Below are positions 24,221 to 33,130 of a DNA stretch of 64,000 nucleotides, one piece after another. The DNA comes from JAZDHV01 sp043810355. GTDB taxonomy: Archaea; Nanobdellota; Nanobdellia; Woesearchaeales; JAGVYU01. A program made the position numbers and the translations under genes. Every line of letters begins with the position of its first letter. Position 1 is the stretch's first letter. The notes below the pieces were generated by a model, which saw nothing but the letters and a program-made list of their open reading frames with translations, searched no databases and was not told where the DNA came from. Location of the stretch: assembly GCA_043810355.1 (NCBI GenBank), contig JBDROB010000075.1, positions 17,416 to 81,415 on the forward strand, in the 5' to 3' direction.

Positions 24221-24997
24221 ATGAAAAATGTGATTATTATCGGAACAGGGGAGATTGGATCTGCTCTGATTGAACTTTTGGATGAATCAGGTAAATACAA
24301 GGTTTTTAAGAAAGATATTGAACCAGTACACATAGATGAGCCAATTGATATAATGCATATTTGTATTCCTTTTTTTGATAATTTCAATGATATTGTGATA
24401 AATTATATCAATGAATATAAGCCAAAGCTTGTAATAATTAACTCAACTGTCAGGCCTGGCACTACAAGATCAATTTTTAAAAAGACTAATATTCATCTGG
24501 TCCACAGTCCAGTAAGGGGAAGGCATCCAAAACTTCTTGAAGGATTGAAGAAATTTGTTAAATTCATAGGTCCTGTGACTCCTGAGGCAGGAGAGATGGC
24601 TAAAGAGCATTTTGAGTCACTTGGCCTTAAGACTGAGGTTTTTGGCTCATCTGTTGACTCTGAGCTTGGAAAATTGTTTGAGACAACCTATTATGCGATT
24701 AACATTGCATTCCATCAGGAGATGGATAGGATTTGCCAGGAATTTGGTGCTGATTTCAAGTATGCTGTTACTAGATTTTCTGCTACACAGACAATGGACA
24801 TTGAGCATAAGGTGCCTAGGCCATTGATGTTCCCTGGGATAATTGGAGGCCATTGCCTCTTGCCAAATATTGAGATCCTGAAAAAGGACATCAGCTCAGA
24901 TTTTCTAAATGCAATAATTAGTTCAAATGAGTTGACTAAAAAAAGGGTTGAGCAAGGCAAGGTTAAATATAAGGATATTAAGGATTTGATTGGATAA
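24221..24997 (+). CDS. Short UDP-glucose/GDP-mannose dehydrogenase-like protein
   Basis: The 258-residue protein has a Rossmann start (IIGTGEIGSALIELL), NSTVRPGTT (about residues 74-82), the dehydrogenase-like HSPVRGRHP and the FETTYYAINIAFHQEMDRIC middle helix, then GIIGGHCLLPN, where the active Cys of UDP-sugar dehydrogenases is kept. The C-terminal UDP-binding domain (about 130 more residues in WecC/WbpA) is missing. It may be a specialised reductase or a partner subunit; full WbpA activity is doubtful. Confidence 0.7.
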   Translation: MKNVIIIGTGEIGSALIELLDESGKYKVFKKDIEPVHIDEPIDIMHICIPFFDNFNDIVINYINEYKPKLVIINSTVRPGTTRSIFKKTNIHLVHSPVRGRHPKLLEGLKKFVKFIGPVTPEAGEMAKEHFESLGLKTEVFGSSVDSELGKLFETTYYAINIAFHQEMDRICQEFGADFKYAVTRFSATQTMDIEHKVPRPLMFPGIIGGHCLLPNIEILKKDISSDFLNAIISSNELTKKRVEQGKVKYKDIKDLIG

Positions 24998-25079
24998 TAT
25001 TGAATACTCAGCCAATAAATTTTATAAGGGTAATATTTGGATAATTTACTGAATAATATCTGGATAATCAGGATATAAA

Positions 25080-26048
25080 ATGATAGAAAACAAGAATATT
25101 TTCATTACAGGTGGGGCAGGATTCATAGCTTCCCATATTATTGAGAAACTAATAGATAATAATAAGATTACAATCTTTGATAATTGTGAAAGAAATGCAT
25201 TAAAACTTTGTTCTTTCAAAGATCATGAAAACCTTAATTTTATCATGGGTAATGTCCTAAACACAAAGGAATTAAAAGATGCAGTTGACAGTTCTTCTGC
25301 AACAGTCTTCTTGCATATGGCAGCTATTGCAGGTGTCAAGAATGTTGTTGACCACCCTGCTAAGACATTTTCTGTAAATTTGTTCGGAACATACAATCTT
25401 CTTGAAGCTGTCAAAGATAAGGATATTGATATCCTAATAGATTTCTCTACAAGTGAAGTTTATGGTCCTGATGCAGAGAATGTTGATGAAAATTCTAATA
25501 CAGTCCAGGGGCCTATTACAGAGCCTAGGTGGAGTTATGCAATCTCAAAGCTTTCATCTGAGCTTTTAAGTTTTTCATACCATAAGGAATTCAACATTCC
25601 AGTCTGTTCAGTTAGACCTTTCAATGTTTATGGCCCCAGGCAGGTTGGTGGAGGAGCTATCAGAAATTTCTTAATAAATTCTGTTAAAGGAGATGACTTA
25701 ACTATCCATGGTGATGGCTCTGCAATTAGAGCTTGGTGTTATGTATCAGATTTTATTGAAGGGATTTTTGCCATGATTGAAAGAAAAGAGGCTATTGGCC
25801 ATATTTTTAATATTGGAAATCCATCTGCTTCAGTTTCAACAAAAGAGCTTGCAGAAAAGATTATTAATCATTCAAATTCAAGTTCAAAAATTGTATTTAA
25901 AGAGATTGATTATCCTGATGTAAAAAATAGGATTCCTGTTGTTGATAAAGCAAATAAAATTCTGGGTTATACTCCAAAAATTGATATTGATGAGGGTATA
26001 AAACTCTCGCTTGAATGGTTTAAGGAGAATGCTGATAAATTAGATTGA
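25080..26048 (+). CDS. NAD-dependent nucleotide-sugar epimerase/dehydratase
   Basis: This 322-residue extended SDR has TGGAGFIASHI (about residues 10-20), a DFSTSEVYG site, and the catalytic YAISK (about 157-161). The closest feel is to the GalE / UDP-glucuronate decarboxylase group. The exact substrate cannot be assigned. It belongs to the nucleotide-sugar cluster and precedes the structured leader of a second epimerase gene. Confidence 0.85.
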   Translation: MIENKNIFITGGAGFIASHIIEKLIDNNKITIFDNCERNALKLCSFKDHENLNFIMGNVLNTKELKDAVDSSSATVFLHMAAIAGVKNVVDHPAKTFSVNLFGTYNLLEAVKDKDIDILIDFSTSEVYGPDAENVDENSNTVQGPITEPRWSYAISKLSSELLSFSYHKEFNIPVCSVRPFNVYGPRQVGGGAIRNFLINSVKGDDLTIHGDGSAIRAWCYVSDFIEGIFAMIERKEAIGHIFNIGNPSASVSTKELAEKIINHSNSSSKIVFKEIDYPDVKNRIPVVDKANKILGYTPKIDIDEGIKLSLEWFKENADKLD

Positions 26049-26064
26049 TTATTAGGTGAATGAG

Positions 26065-26271
26065 ATGAAAGTTATAAAAATCAAGATTTTTAAATGTCAG
26101 AATTCCACTATTTTCAAAAAAGGTGGTTTACTACATAAACCACAAATTAATAAGTGGAATTCTGATCATGCTCAAAAACCAATTAATAATAATGTGGCAT
26201 GTGAAACATGCCATTATGATTTAGCATGGTGGTTTTTGACACCTCCATTTTTTCCTAGGAGGAAAAAATGA
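26065..26271 (+). CDS. Doubtful small ORF overlapping the structured leader
   Basis: An ATG-started frame of 68 codons runs through the hairpin region and ends ATGA with the next gene. The protein (CETCH motif, tail PPFFPRRKK) resembles nothing known to me. Because nearly all of its length is base-paired hairpin arms, it is more likely a structured RNA or a repeat remnant than a gene, though translational coupling cannot be excluded. Confidence 0.2.
   Translation: MKVIKIKIFKCQNSTIFKKGGLLHKPQINKWNSDHAQKPINNNVACETCHYDLAWWFLTPPFFPRRKK
26097..26270 (+). promoter_or_regulatory. Five-hairpin structured leader hiding the start of the next epimerase gene
   Basis: Perfect arms: P1 TCAGAATTCCACT (26097-26109) with 26153-26165; inside it P2 GTGGTTTA (26123-26130) with 26136-26143; P3 TCAAAAACCA (26172-26181) with 26230-26239; inside it P4 TGGCATGT (26195-26202) with 26206-26213; P5 CATTTTTTCCT (26246-26256) with 26260-26270. 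P5 covers the AGGAGG at 26257-26262 and the ATG at 26268. It could be a riboswitch-like or temperature-sensing leader, or an inserted small palindromic element. Confidence 0.6.
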
Positions 26272-27194
26272 AAGTTTTAATTACAGGCGCCTCCGGTTTT
26301 ATTGGAAAAAACTTCCTACTTAAGGCTCCAAAAGATTGGAAAATATTTGCATTTTACAATTCTTCTTCAGATTTTCCTGATTTCATCAAAGAAAATTCTC
26401 TGAGCAACACAACTCCGGTAAAGTGTGACCTTTTAGAAAAAGAACAGATCAAGACATTCTTCTCTTCAAACAATGATTTTGATGTCTGCTTGTATCTGGC
26501 TGCAAATGCTAATCCAACAATCTCTGTGCAGGATCCAAAACTTGATTTTGACCTTAATGTCACAGCTTTAATTAACTTCCTCACTTATTTCAAAGGGAAA
26601 AAACTCATATTCTTCTCATCTGGAGCAGTTTATGATGGCATCAAGGGTCCTGCAAAAGGAAAACCTTTGGATCCGAAACTGCCTTATGCAATCTCAAAAC
26701 TGGCAGCTGAACAATATATTAATTTTTTTCATAAAGAGAGGCATGATTTCTCAAATTATGTGATTTTAAGGTTTTTCGGAGCTTATGGCCCTCATGAGCC
26801 TGAGAGAAAGATATATTCTCAATTGGTAAGATCATTTGGAATTGAAAAAAATCATGAATTCACTATAAGGGGGGATGGCACTAACCTTATTGATGCAATG
26901 TTTATTGATGATGCTATTGAAGGCATATTGAAAATAATTGAAAGTGAAAGAACCAGTAACAAAGTGATTGATTTTTGCATTGGAAATCCTTTGACAATAA
27001 AAGAACTCATTCTTGAGGCAGCAAAAACTTTTGGAATAAATAATCCAGATATAATCACTCAAGGAACAACAGCTGAGCCAATCTCATTCATTGGCTCTTC
27101 AAAAGAGATGAAAGAGATCTGCAATTTCACTCCAAAAACTTCTTTGAGTGATGGATTAAAAATCCTTAAGGACTTTTGTGAAAAAACTGCTTAA
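26268..27194 (+). CDS. NAD-dependent sugar epimerase/reductase
   Basis: This 308-residue extended SDR has TGASGFIGKNF (about residues 6-16), SSGAVYDG (about 117-124) and YAISK (about 142-146), with a C-terminal substrate part. It resembles GDP-fucose synthase/RmlD-like or epimerase enzymes; the substrate is unknown. Its start codon and AGGAGG lie inside a perfect 11-bp hairpin, so translation probably is controlled. It overlaps the 3' end of the convergent flippase gene. Confidence 0.83.
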   Translation: MKVLITGASGFIGKNFLLKAPKDWKIFAFYNSSSDFPDFIKENSLSNTTPVKCDLLEKEQIKTFFSSNNDFDVCLYLAANANPTISVQDPKLDFDLNVTALINFLTYFKGKKLIFFSSGAVYDGIKGPAKGKPLDPKLPYAISKLAAEQYINFFHKERHDFSNYVILRFFGAYGPHEPERKIYSQLVRSFGIEKNHEFTIRGDGTNLIDAMFIDDAIEGILKIIESERTSNKVIDFCIGNPLTIKELILEAAKTFGINNPDIITQGTTAEPISFIGSSKEMKEICNFTPKTSLSDGLKILKDFCEKTA

Positions 27195-28596
27195 CAACAT
27201 CAAATTCTTCTTTCCCAATTGATTTTGTTATTAACAAAATAATGAAATATACTGCTCCAGCAATAGGTATAATAATCAGTATGTGTAAATTGATTATATA
27301 ATAAATCAATACTGCCATTATTATTCCTGCAATTATCATCTTATAGCTCATTTTAAACAAATTTAGTTTAAATCCATGTTTTGATGCAAAATAATAGAGC
27401 ATGAAGAAATTGATCAATTGGGTTATCACTGTTGCTATTGCTGCCCCATATAGACTGAGTGTAGGAATAAGCAAGAAATTAAGCATTATATTTATTACTA
27501 CAGCTATTCCTGAAACAATTGCAAATAATTTTTGTTTATTGATGGAATTCAACAGGTATCCTATTACATAATTTAAGAATACAAATAATTCTGCCCAGAT
27601 CAATATCTGCAATGCAAGGCTTGATTGTGCAAACTCAATTTTATACACGAATTCAATAAGCCTTGCTGCCAAGAATGTTGTTCCAATAGATATTGGTATT
27701 GCTAGCATCATCATATACTTGAATGTCCTTTCAAAAGTGATTTTCAGGTATTCCTTGTTTTCCTTGAAGAATTTTGACATTGCTGGATATACTGCCAATA
27801 ATCCGACTATTGGTATAAATGAAAGCCCATCAATAAGTTTGTATGCTGCATTATACCAGCCTACAACTGCATAATCTGTGATAAATCCAAGCATTACAGT
27901 GTCTATTCTGAAATAGATGACTAGAAATATGTTTGTTGCAAGAAATGGAAAAGATTTCTTTAGCAGATATATCCAGAATTCCTTTTCATATTGGAATTTG
28001 ATCAGTCCAAGCTTGATTGATGTGATAATAAATGAAAAAATTACTGAGATAAAACTTCCTGCCATTATTCCAAAAAACAGACCTAAGATTCCATAACCAC
28101 TAAACAATACCCATATCACAATTAAGAATACTGCTATCCTTTCAACTAATTTAAACAATGCATCAAATGCAGTCTTTTGAAGAGAAATAAAAGCAACACA
28201 AAACACATACAATATCTGTATCAGGAATAAGGAAATACTTCCTAAAAAAATCAGGAAGACCATTTGGTTTGAAAGATTTGACAGCTTTGCTATGATTGTA
28301 GCAGCTAGTACAACAATAACTCCTGCAAAAAGTCTTATTGTTAAGATATTGTTTGTATATTTTCTTACTTTGCTTTCATCCCTTGCAACCTCTCTTATCA
28401 TGAATGTCTCTAAGCCAAGGTCAATGAAAACTATAAACAGGCTTACAAAGGCAAAAGCAAAGCTGTATTGGCCTAAACCTTCATCCCCAAGATACCTGGC
28501 AATCAATACAACAAGAACAAATGATAATATATGCCTCATTATGTTTGATGTGAACAATATCACTGCATTTCCAGCAATCCTTTTTGAATGTGACAT
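27166..28596 (-). CDS. Wzx-type polysaccharide flippase (MOP superfamily)
   Basis: The 476-residue protein has about 14 membrane spans. Landmarks are a start RIAGNAVILFTSNIMRHILS, LARYLG-like VVLIARYLGDEGLGQYSFAF (about residues 28-47), and IDLGLETFMIREVARD (about 58-73). Such proteins flip polyprenol-linked oligosaccharides across the membrane. It is the last gene of the GT2-Nudix-GT9-flippase operon and tail-overlaps the epimerase gene by 29 bp. Confidence 0.9.
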   Translation of the reverse strand: MSHSKRIAGNAVILFTSNIMRHILSFVLVVLIARYLGDEGLGQYSFAFAFVSLFIVFIDLGLETFMIREVARDESKVRKYTNNILTIRLFAGVIVVLAATIIAKLSNLSNQMVFLIFLGSISLFLIQILYVFCVAFISLQKTAFDALFKLVERIAVFLIVIWVLFSGYGILGLFFGIMAGSFISVIFSFIITSIKLGLIKFQYEKEFWIYLLKKSFPFLATNIFLVIYFRIDTVMLGFITDYAVVGWYNAAYKLIDGLSFIPIVGLLAVYPAMSKFFKENKEYLKITFERTFKYMMMLAIPISIGTTFLAARLIEFVYKIEFAQSSLALQILIWAELFVFLNYVIGYLLNSINKQKLFAIVSGIAVVINIMLNFLLIPTLSLYGAAIATVITQLINFFMLYYFASKHGFKLNLFKMSYKMIIAGIIMAVLIYYIINLHILIIIPIAGAVYFIILLITKSIGKEEFDVVKQFFHKSP

Positions 28597-28601
28597 TTTA
28601 A

Positions 28602-29702
28602 TTACTTCCCAAGAATCCTCTCAGCCTCACCAATTACATCTTCAACATTTATCTCTTGTATACAGGAACAGTCCTTATTGTACCTGCCATACATGTCATA
28701 GCAAAGCCTTTTTTTCTGCCCTGCTGCGACCACCTTTGCCTTTTCTGGCGAAAACCTTTTTGGAGGAGTCGGCCCGAATATGGCTATCTGAGGGATTTTC
28801 ATAGCAGCAGCAATATGCATCAATCCTGTATCATGGGATATGAACAGATCACATTTTCCAATGACTGCTGCGCTAACTTTCAGGCTTAATTTTCCGCTTA
28901 AGTCTGTTGGTTTTTTCTTCATAAGCTTCATGATATCATTTATTATATCAGAGTCTTCTTTTGATCCAAAAAATATTATATTGTTTTTCTCAATCAATTT
29001 ATTGCAGATCTTGGCATATTTTGGTTTTGGCAGCCTTTTTGAGTCCATCTCTTGCCCTGGATTCTTTGCCCCCCCTGGAGCAATCCCAATTAATGTTCTC
29101 TTTGTTTTTGCTTTTCTTACAATTTCATCTGCTTCATTATTTTCTTCAGGAGAGATAGATATCTCCATCTGTTTGCTTATATTTCCAATCTTAAGCAATC
29201 CTAATAATGAATTGTTATAATCAAGCTCATACTCCTCTCCTTTGAATTTTACACTAAGATTATGTGCAAATCCCTCTCCTTTTCTGTCAAAGCCAATCCT
29301 GTATTTCACCCTGCAGAAGTAAGCAAATAATCCCCATAACCATGATTTGTCAAAAACAATGCATAAATCATATTTTTTCCCCCTCAGCTCTTTGATCAGT
29401 TTTATGATCCCACCAATTTTTGGTTTTCTGATGATTTCCTCATCAAATCCAATGATTTCATCAATATGATTATTTCCTTCTAACACTTTTCTTGAATAAT
29501 TCCCAACTAGATAATCAATTTTAGATTTTGGATATTTCTCAGCTAATGCTTTGATTGCAGGAGTTGTCATCATCACATCTCCAATGCTTGCAGACCTGAT
29601 CAGCAGTATTTTCTCAGGATCAAAACCTTCCTTAATCTTTCTTTTCTTGAAAATAAACATCATATTTCCAATTATTCCTACTGTTCTATTTAGCAGACTC
29701 AT
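28602..29702 (-). CDS. GT9 (heptosyltransferase-like) glycosyltransferase
   Basis: The 366-residue protein has the GT-B fold of GT9: KILLIRSASIGDVMMTTPAI near residues 31-50, an LIGIAPGGAKNPGQEMDSKR donor-loop region, and FISHDTGLMHIAAAM (about 282-296), then FGPTPPKRFSPEK. Family members move ADP-heptose to lipopolysaccharide in bacteria. The ATG at 29702 lies inside the end of the Nudix gene (17-bp overlap). Two other GT9 genes are in this window. Confidence 0.87.
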   Translation of the reverse strand: MSLLNRTVGIIGNMMFIFKKRKIKEGFDPEKILLIRSASIGDVMMTTPAIKALAEKYPKSKIDYLVGNYSRKVLEGNNHIDEIIGFDEEIIRKPKIGGIIKLIKELRGKKYDLCIVFDKSWLWGLFAYFCRVKYRIGFDRKGEGFAHNLSVKFKGEEYELDYNNSLLGLLKIGNISKQMEISISPEENNEADEIVRKAKTKRTLIGIAPGGAKNPGQEMDSKRLPKPKYAKICNKLIEKNNIIFFGSKEDSDIINDIMKLMKKKPTDLSGKLSLKVSAAVIGKCDLFISHDTGLMHIAAAMKIPQIAIFGPTPPKRFSPEKAKVVAAGQKKRLCYDMYGRYNKDCSCIQEINVEDVIGEAERILGK

Positions 29703-30270
29703 CTTCCATATCCTTCATCTTCTCAAGGCCTAAAAATATTGCTCCAGGAACAATACCTGAATTGAGAGTTGAATTCTTCAGGTTTTCAAGAACCTCTTCT
29801 TTTGTCATTTCCATGACTGTAATATCTTCAGTCTGATCAAGCTTTTGTTCACTGACTTTCTCAGCTCCAGTTGCAAAAAATATATGGCACACACTTCTTG
29901 TTGCAGTTGGGTCAAGAAATATTGTGCCAATCTTTTCAATCTTTTCATATTTATATCCTGTTTCTTCAAGCACTTCTCTCTTTGCTGCTTCTTCAGGAGT
30001 CTCTCCATCATCGATCATGCCTGCTGGAATCTCGTGTATCTCTTCTTGCGCTCCATGCTTGTATTGTTTTAATATCAATATCTTGTTTTGTTTGGTCAAG
30101 CAAAAAACAATCACAGAATCTGGTCTTTCAATTATATAATAATCTTCAATTATTTTGTTATTGGGTAATCTAATCTTCTCTCTTTTCACATTCACCCATT
30201 TGTTCTGGACTAAATATTCAGATTCAAGCACTTTCCATTTTCCATTATCTTCTTTATCTGCCATATTCAT
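29686..30270 (-). CDS. Nudix hydrolase (ADP-ribose pyrophosphatase-like)
   Basis: The 194-residue protein has a full Nudix box, G-x5-E-x7-REVLEETGY at about residues 84-106, and the IPAG lead-in used by ADP-ribose/ADP-sugar pyrophosphatases. It likely hydrolyses a nucleoside diphosphate sugar, giving the sugar phosphate and NMP. The start at 30270 overlaps the GT2 stop as ATGA and follows an AGGAAGG ribosome-binding site. It may clear or regulate nucleotide sugars for the glycan operon. Confidence 0.9.
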   Translation of the reverse strand: MNMADKEDNGKWKVLESEYLVQNKWVNVKREKIRLPNNKIIEDYYIIERPDSVIVFCLTKQNKILILKQYKHGAQEEIHEIPAGMIDDGETPEEAAKREVLEETGYKYEKIEKIGTIFLDPTATRSVCHIFFATGAEKVSEQKLDQTEDITVMEMTKEEVLENLKNSTLNSGIVPGAIFLGLEKMKDMEDESAK

Positions 30271-30974
30271 ATCCTTCCTATGATTCTCCACCATTTGAGC
30301 TTTAATACCATTATATATCCTTTGTATAATTGTTTGAACCCTAGTTTTGATTTTCCTAGTTCCCTTTCTACAAAATGTATAGGGACTTCACAGATCTTAA
30401 ATCCTTTAAGATGTGTCTTGTAAAGCATCTCTTGCACAATTGATGGCCCCTGAGAAACCATTTTGTCCAATTCAATTGATTCAAGCACTTCTCTTTTGAA
30501 AAACCTATAGCCTGAGTTGCAATCTCTTGCTTTTATCCCTAGTATTATCTGTATATAAAGATTTGCTAATATTGTAATAATCCTTCTCAATAATGGCCTT
30601 CCGATATCCTTACCTCCCTTTACTAGTCTAGACCCTAATACGATATCGCATTCTTTTATCTTTTCAAGCAGGTCTGGGATATATTTTGGATTATGTGAAT
30701 AGTCAGCATCCATCTCACCCACAACATCAGCTCCCTTTGATAAAGCATATTTGAATCCAGCTATTCCTGCAGTCCCTCTTCCTCTTTCTGTTGTCCTTGT
30801 GATCAGATGTATCTTTTTGCTTTTCTTCTGCATCTTTTGAACAAGACCAGACGTGCCATCAGGGCTATTATCATCAACTACAACAATCTCTATGTCTAGT
30901 TGAATCAATTCATTAAGAAGATTCTGAATATTCTCTGATTCATTGTATGTTGGTACTATTACAAATGCTTTCAT
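30267..30974 (-). CDS. DPM1-like GT2 (polyprenol-phosphate sugar synthase)
   Basis: The 235-residue protein has the short DPM1 layout: FVIVPTYNESENIQNLLNEL, VVVDDNSPDGT (about residues 32-42), GEMDADYSHNP (about 88-98), and the GSRLVKGG motif, with no C-terminal membrane pair. The ATG at 30974 follows GGGGGAAG, a good ribosome-binding site; a TTG further up is less likely. It heads the operon containing Nudix, GT9 and flippase genes. Confidence 0.9.
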   Translation of the reverse strand: MKAFVIVPTYNESENIQNLLNELIQLDIEIVVVDDNSPDGTSGLVQKMQKKSKKIHLITRTTERGRGTAGIAGFKYALSKGADVVGEMDADYSHNPKYIPDLLEKIKECDIVLGSRLVKGGKDIGRPLLRRIITILANLYIQIILGIKARDCNSGYRFFKREVLESIELDKMVSQGPSIVQEMLYKTHLKGFKICEVPIHFVERELGKSKLGFKQLYKGYIMVLKLKWWRIIGRI

Positions 30975-31031
30975 TTCTTCCCCCAAATAAAAAATTGAAG
31001 ATTAAACATATTAATTTTTATAAATTTCATA

Positions 31032-32069
31032 CTATCTCTCCAATATCTTTTTCACAGCATCAAACAATATATCAACTGTTATCAATTCCATGCATTTAAT
31101 TTTTTCATCACAATCCATCAGATAGCAAACCAAGCAGTCTTTATTCGGAATAATTTTTATCCCATTTCCATACATCTCAATCTCAGCAGCAGGAGTCGGC
31201 CCAAAAAAGCTCACAACTTTCTTATCCTGAGCAATTCCTAAATGCATTCCAAGTGTATCGCTGGCCACAACAGCATCACATAAGTTAATGAGTGCAGCAA
31301 ACTCAAGCAGTAAATTTTCACATCCTGCATCAATTATTTTCTCATTGACCAAATCCATTATCATGCTGTTCCTTTCAACCTCATCAGGCCCTCCAAATAA
31401 TATCACTTTAGCACCTAATTCTGAAATCAATCTATCAGCAAGCTCAGCTGTCTTCTCTTCACTTATCCTTTTATATTTCCATCTTCCTCCTGCACCAGTA
31501 TTCAGTCCAATTATCAGATTATCTTCATTAATTCCATTTTTCTCTGAAAAACTCTTTGCAAACTCTCTCTCACTGTCTGAATACTTCACTAAAGGTTTAT
31601 TCAATCCAATATCAAGTATTTCTGCAATATGCTTCTGATATGATTTTTTGTTCTCTGCTTTGAGTTGGTCTGCTTTCTCTTTTCCACCTTTCTCATCAGG
31701 TCTTAACAATCCCATCCCAAACCATTGTTCAGAATCATCTGTATATTTCCTTTCACCATCAGGATCAAGGTATGCTCCAGTTATTTTCTTGCTTTTTACA
31801 GAACTTGCCAATTCACACATTGCTTTTTCATCATCTAAAGAAACAACCATATCATACTCATTTGTTAGCTTGTATTTAGTATCCCTATTAAATGCGATTT
31901 TCTCATCAATAAGATCAATATTTTTTATCAAGTCAAGATTAAATTTTGAAGTCACCCATGTAATCTCACAATCCTTATATTTTTCCTTTAGTCCAGGAAG
32001 TATAAATGTAGTCCTGACTACATCACCTGATGCTCCACATTTTATTATTAAAATTCTAAAATCCCCCAT
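31032..32069 (-). CDS. GT9 (heptosyltransferase-like) glycosyltransferase
   Basis: The 345-residue protein begins MGDFRILIIKCGASGDVVRT, the GT9 start, and has GLNTGAGGRWKYKRI (about residues 185-199) and VASDTLGMHLGIAQDKKVVS (about 270-289), then FGPTPAAEIE. It would transfer a sugar from a nucleotide donor, perhaps the ADP-heptose predicted from the cluster at 45-49 kb. Its own start is preceded by an AT-rich spacer. Confidence 0.85.
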   Translation of the reverse strand: MGDFRILIIKCGASGDVVRTTFILPGLKEKYKDCEITWVTSKFNLDLIKNIDLIDEKIAFNRDTKYKLTNEYDMVVSLDDEKAMCELASSVKSKKITGAYLDPDGERKYTDDSEQWFGMGLLRPDEKGGKEKADQLKAENKKSYQKHIAEILDIGLNKPLVKYSDSEREFAKSFSEKNGINEDNLIIGLNTGAGGRWKYKRISEEKTAELADRLISELGAKVILFGGPDEVERNSMIMDLVNEKIIDAGCENLLLEFAALINLCDAVVASDTLGMHLGIAQDKKVVSFFGPTPAAEIEMYGNGIKIIPNKDCLVCYLMDCDEKIKCMELITVDILFDAVKKILER

Positions 32070-32138
32070 AGGTATAAAGAACAATATATTAATTATAAAT
32101 GTTTCTAATAATCAAAAGTTAGATTTCAACAAAAAATA

Positions 32139-32609
32139 TTAGAACATCACTTTCTTATACCTGAAATAATCAATTATTATCAATAATAAATAAATATTCC
32201 CTAAAAGCAGTATATAGAATAAATATTCTGCAATATAAAAACTGCCGAATGAGACAACAGTCCAGCTGAATGGCAGTAATATCATTGCATGGTTGAATGA
32301 AGCTACATTTAGTATGTCTATGATGACATGCCCTATCCATCCTATTGTAATCAATGAAAATGATTTAAAATAATTGTATTTGAAAAAGAATGGGATTAAC
32401 AATGATATTATGATTAGTGAAAATGGCTGATGGAATCCTACTAATAACCATTCTGTGTTCTCTGGAATTTTAAAAAATAGGCTTAGATGATATATCTGGA
32501 AAATAATATCTGGAAGGATCGCTCCTAACAAGACCAGGCTTTTCTTCTTTACTCTGAATAATTTTGCAATTATCAATCCTAGCAATAGATGTGATATCCA
32601 GTCAGGCAT
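32139..32609 (-). CDS. Membrane-bound metal-dependent hydrolase, DUF457/YdjM-like
   Basis: The 156-residue protein starts MPDWISHLLLGLIIAKLFR, with His and Asp residues placed as in the YdjM group, followed by LGAILPDI (about residues 28-35), GFHQPF, and GHVIID (about 93-98). The four or five membrane spans carry these putative zinc ligands. It overlaps the OB-fold membrane gene by 8 bp and is translated after it. The substrate is unknown. Confidence 0.78.
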   Translation of the reverse strand: MPDWISHLLLGLIIAKLFRVKKKSLVLLGAILPDIIFQIYHLSLFFKIPENTEWLLVGFHQPFSLIIISLLIPFFFKYNYFKSFSLITIGWIGHVIIDILNVASFNHAMILLPFSWTVVSFGSFYIAEYLFYILLLGNIYLLLIIIDYFRYKKVMF

Positions 32610-33078
32610 TTTTCCCCTTGTTAAAAAATATTGGAATCTTAAATCTTTTTAGTTTAACTTTCCACTCATAAAAGAATATGATCAAGAATCCAATCAATCC
32701 GATTATAGATAGTCCATACATTAGGCTGTCCTTCTCAAACATTAGGAACTCTTCTTCAATCACTGCTCCATTCTCAACAGTTCCTCTTATCATCACCTGT
32801 CTTACAGAATCATCATTCTTTCTCTGATTTCCAAATATTTTTATTTTTTCAGAATTATATGAGACATAATATTCTGTTTCATTTATCTCTTCTAAATACC
32901 CCCATATCTCTACTTTCATATTCTCATATTTTGACGGATTTTTATTAATGTCAGAAATTGAGGGAAAATATTTGTCATGCTCTAAAAATATATAATATGA
33001 ACTGGCTAATAGGATTCCTATTCCCAATATCACAAAAATACCTATATATTTACTTACCATCATATATTTACTTACCAT
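32602..33078 (-). CDS. Membrane-anchored OB-fold-like protein, unknown function
   Basis: The 158-residue protein has an N-terminal membrane span (about residues 11-30), an extracytoplasmic beta-rich domain of about 80 residues that looks like an OB fold (SISDINKNPSKYENMKVEIW, then RQVMIRGTVENG), and a second span (about 118-137) with a basic tail. It resembles the layout of CcmE-type or DUF-type OB proteins but no heme His motif is seen. A tandem 18-bp duplication gives two possible starts (33078 or 33060). Confidence 0.75.
   Translation of the reverse strand: MVSKYMMVSKYIGIFVILGIGILLASSYYIFLEHDKYFPSISDINKNPSKYENMKVEIWGYLEEINETEYYVSYNSEKIKIFGNQRKNDDSVRQVMIRGTVENGAVIEEEFLMFEKDSLMYGLSIIGLIGFLIIFFYEWKVKLKRFKIPIFFNKGKNA
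33044..33078 (-). repeat. Tandem 18-bp duplication of a start region
   Basis: Seventeen identical bases (atatatttacttaccat on the plus strand) occur at 33044-33060 and 33062-33078. Each copy carries a start codon, so the protein begins MVSKYM-MVSKY. Confidence 0.9.
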
Positions 33079-33130
33079 ATTACTAGTTTTTTAGTCATAT
33101 TTAAATAATTTAACCTTTTTACTCATTATA

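Noticed and set aside
30325..30345. T-arm-like TTTGAACCC on the minus-strand side of a tRNA
   Set aside because: It lies inside the DPM1-like GT2 coding region and no acceptor, D or anticodon arm can be built around it.
31648..32142. Open frame antisense to a GT9 gene
   Set aside because: Composition is that of a shadow of AT-rich coding sequence; the sense GT9 motifs are clear.
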